The translations under genes and the position numbers were made by a program. A stretch of DNA of 64,000 bases, taken from contig NZ_SPQT01000019.1 in the NCBI RefSeq assembly GCF_004571025.1, forward strand, positions 62,001-126,000, read 5' to 3'. The notes beneath the pieces were generated by a model. The model worked only from the letters and a program-made list of their open reading frames with translations. It did no database searches and was not told where the DNA came from. Position 1 is the stretch's first letter, and each line of letters begins with the position of its first letter. This stretch comes from Bradyrhizobium niftali (GTDB lineage: Bacteria > Pseudomonadota > Alphaproteobacteria > Rhizobiales > Xanthobacteraceae). Positions 63,658 to 64,000 of the stretch are shown here, piece after piece.

Positions 63658-64000
63658 CTAGTTCGACGCCAGCGCCGTCTTGGCGACCTCGGCCATCCAG
63701 CCGGATGCCACGGGAAGGATCGCGTCGTTGAAATCATAGCGCGGGCCGTGCAGCTCGGCACCGTCGCGCAGTTCGCCGTTGCCGATCCAGACGAAGGCGC
63801 CGGGCCGCTTCTGGAGGTAGAAGGCGAAATCCTCGCCGGCCATGCTGGGCGCGAGGTCGCGCCTGACTTCGGCCCGCACCTTCTCCGCGGCAGCGCGCGC
63901 AAGGCTCGCCTCATCAGGCGTGTTGACCACGACGCCGACGCCCATCACGATCTCGGGCGTGACCTTGACGCCAAGGCTCGTGGCGATTCCGGCGCAGATC
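63658..64000 (-). CDS. M20-family amidohydrolase/peptidase, C-terminal part (5' end beyond window)
   Basis: The minus frame is open from the right edge to TAG at 63658-63660, about 113 codons. GVKVTPEIVMGVGVVVNTPD and SMAGEDFAFYLQKRPGAFVW with the later LHGPRYDFNDAILPVASGW match the C-terminal metal-binding part of M20D amidohydrolases (hippurate hydrolase/IAA-amino acid hydrolase type), including the conserved Glu-Asp-Phe and His-X-P-X-Y-D-F-N-D. The N-terminal metal ligands are outside the window. Confidence 0.88.
   Translation of the reverse strand, partial: ICAGIATSLGVKVTPEIVMGVGVVVNTPDEASLARAAAEKVRAEVRRDLAPSMAGEDFAFYLQKRPGAFVWIGNGELRDGAELHGPRYDFNDAILPVASGWMAEVAKTALASN

Overview
The window is chromosomal DNA of an alphaproteobacterium, most probably Bradyrhizobium or a close relative in Rhizobiales. 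This rests on the high GC, the Rhizobiales-type exopolysaccharide (EPS) genes, small orphan proteins of a style typical of Bradyrhizobium, and a close look-alike of the B. japonicum amino acid:[carrier protein] ligase. No rRNA, tRNA, CRISPR array, integrase or transposase was seen.

Layout. (1) 1-4.3 kb: a long repetitive coiled-coil protein on the minus strand that runs off the left edge, two small conserved hypothetical genes, a VanZ-like membrane protein and a decayed 3' fragment of a short-chain dehydrogenase gene. (2) 4.4-27.9 kb: a Wzx/Wzy-type EPS locus. It holds galE, an ExoF-like outer-membrane export protein, a polyprenyl-phosphate sugar transferase, a Wzz/ExoP-like co-polymerase without kinase domain, three or four glycosyltransferases including a WecG family member, a fused UDP-GlcNAc 2-epimerase/UDP-ManNAc dehydrogenase, a deacetylase, Wzx, Wzy, two polysaccharide lyases and an AsnB-type amidotransferase. 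(3) 28-38.9 kb: a probable decayed gene, then a non-RTX secreted polysaccharide-lyase/Ig-repeat protein with a dedicated type I secretion ABC exporter (carrying two C39-like domains) and HlyD adaptor, followed by two divergent LuxR-type regulators around a long AT-rich control region.

(4) 39-50.3 kb: two divergent operons that together look like a carrier-protein-based biosynthetic system. Leftward: carrier protein, FATP-like acyl ligase, second carrier protein, AMP-ligase, and a short-chain dehydrogenase split by an in-frame amber codon. Rightward: acyl-CoA dehydrogenase, amino acid:[carrier protein] ligase, a MetY-like gamma-replacement enzyme, a MetA-like homoserine acyltransferase, a GNAT-like protein and a class IV aminotransferase. 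The product is unknown, and this is the most interesting part of the window. (5) 50.4-62.4 kb: an eleven-gene leftward catabolic operon under a divergent LysR regulator. It combines hydroxyquinol 1,2-dioxygenase and maleylacetate reductase (the 3-oxoadipate route) with an amidohydrolase, two oxidoreductases and a ribose-type ABC importer. (6) 62.4-64 kb: a Tat-type signal caspase-like protein and the 3' end of an M20 amidohydrolase that runs off the right edge.

The 3' end of the short-chain dehydrogenase gene occurs twice in the same orientation, decayed at 3.5 kb and better preserved at 39.0 kb. The two copies bracket the EPS/secretion block, which also looks less GC-rich than the flanks, so this block may be an inserted or rearranged island.
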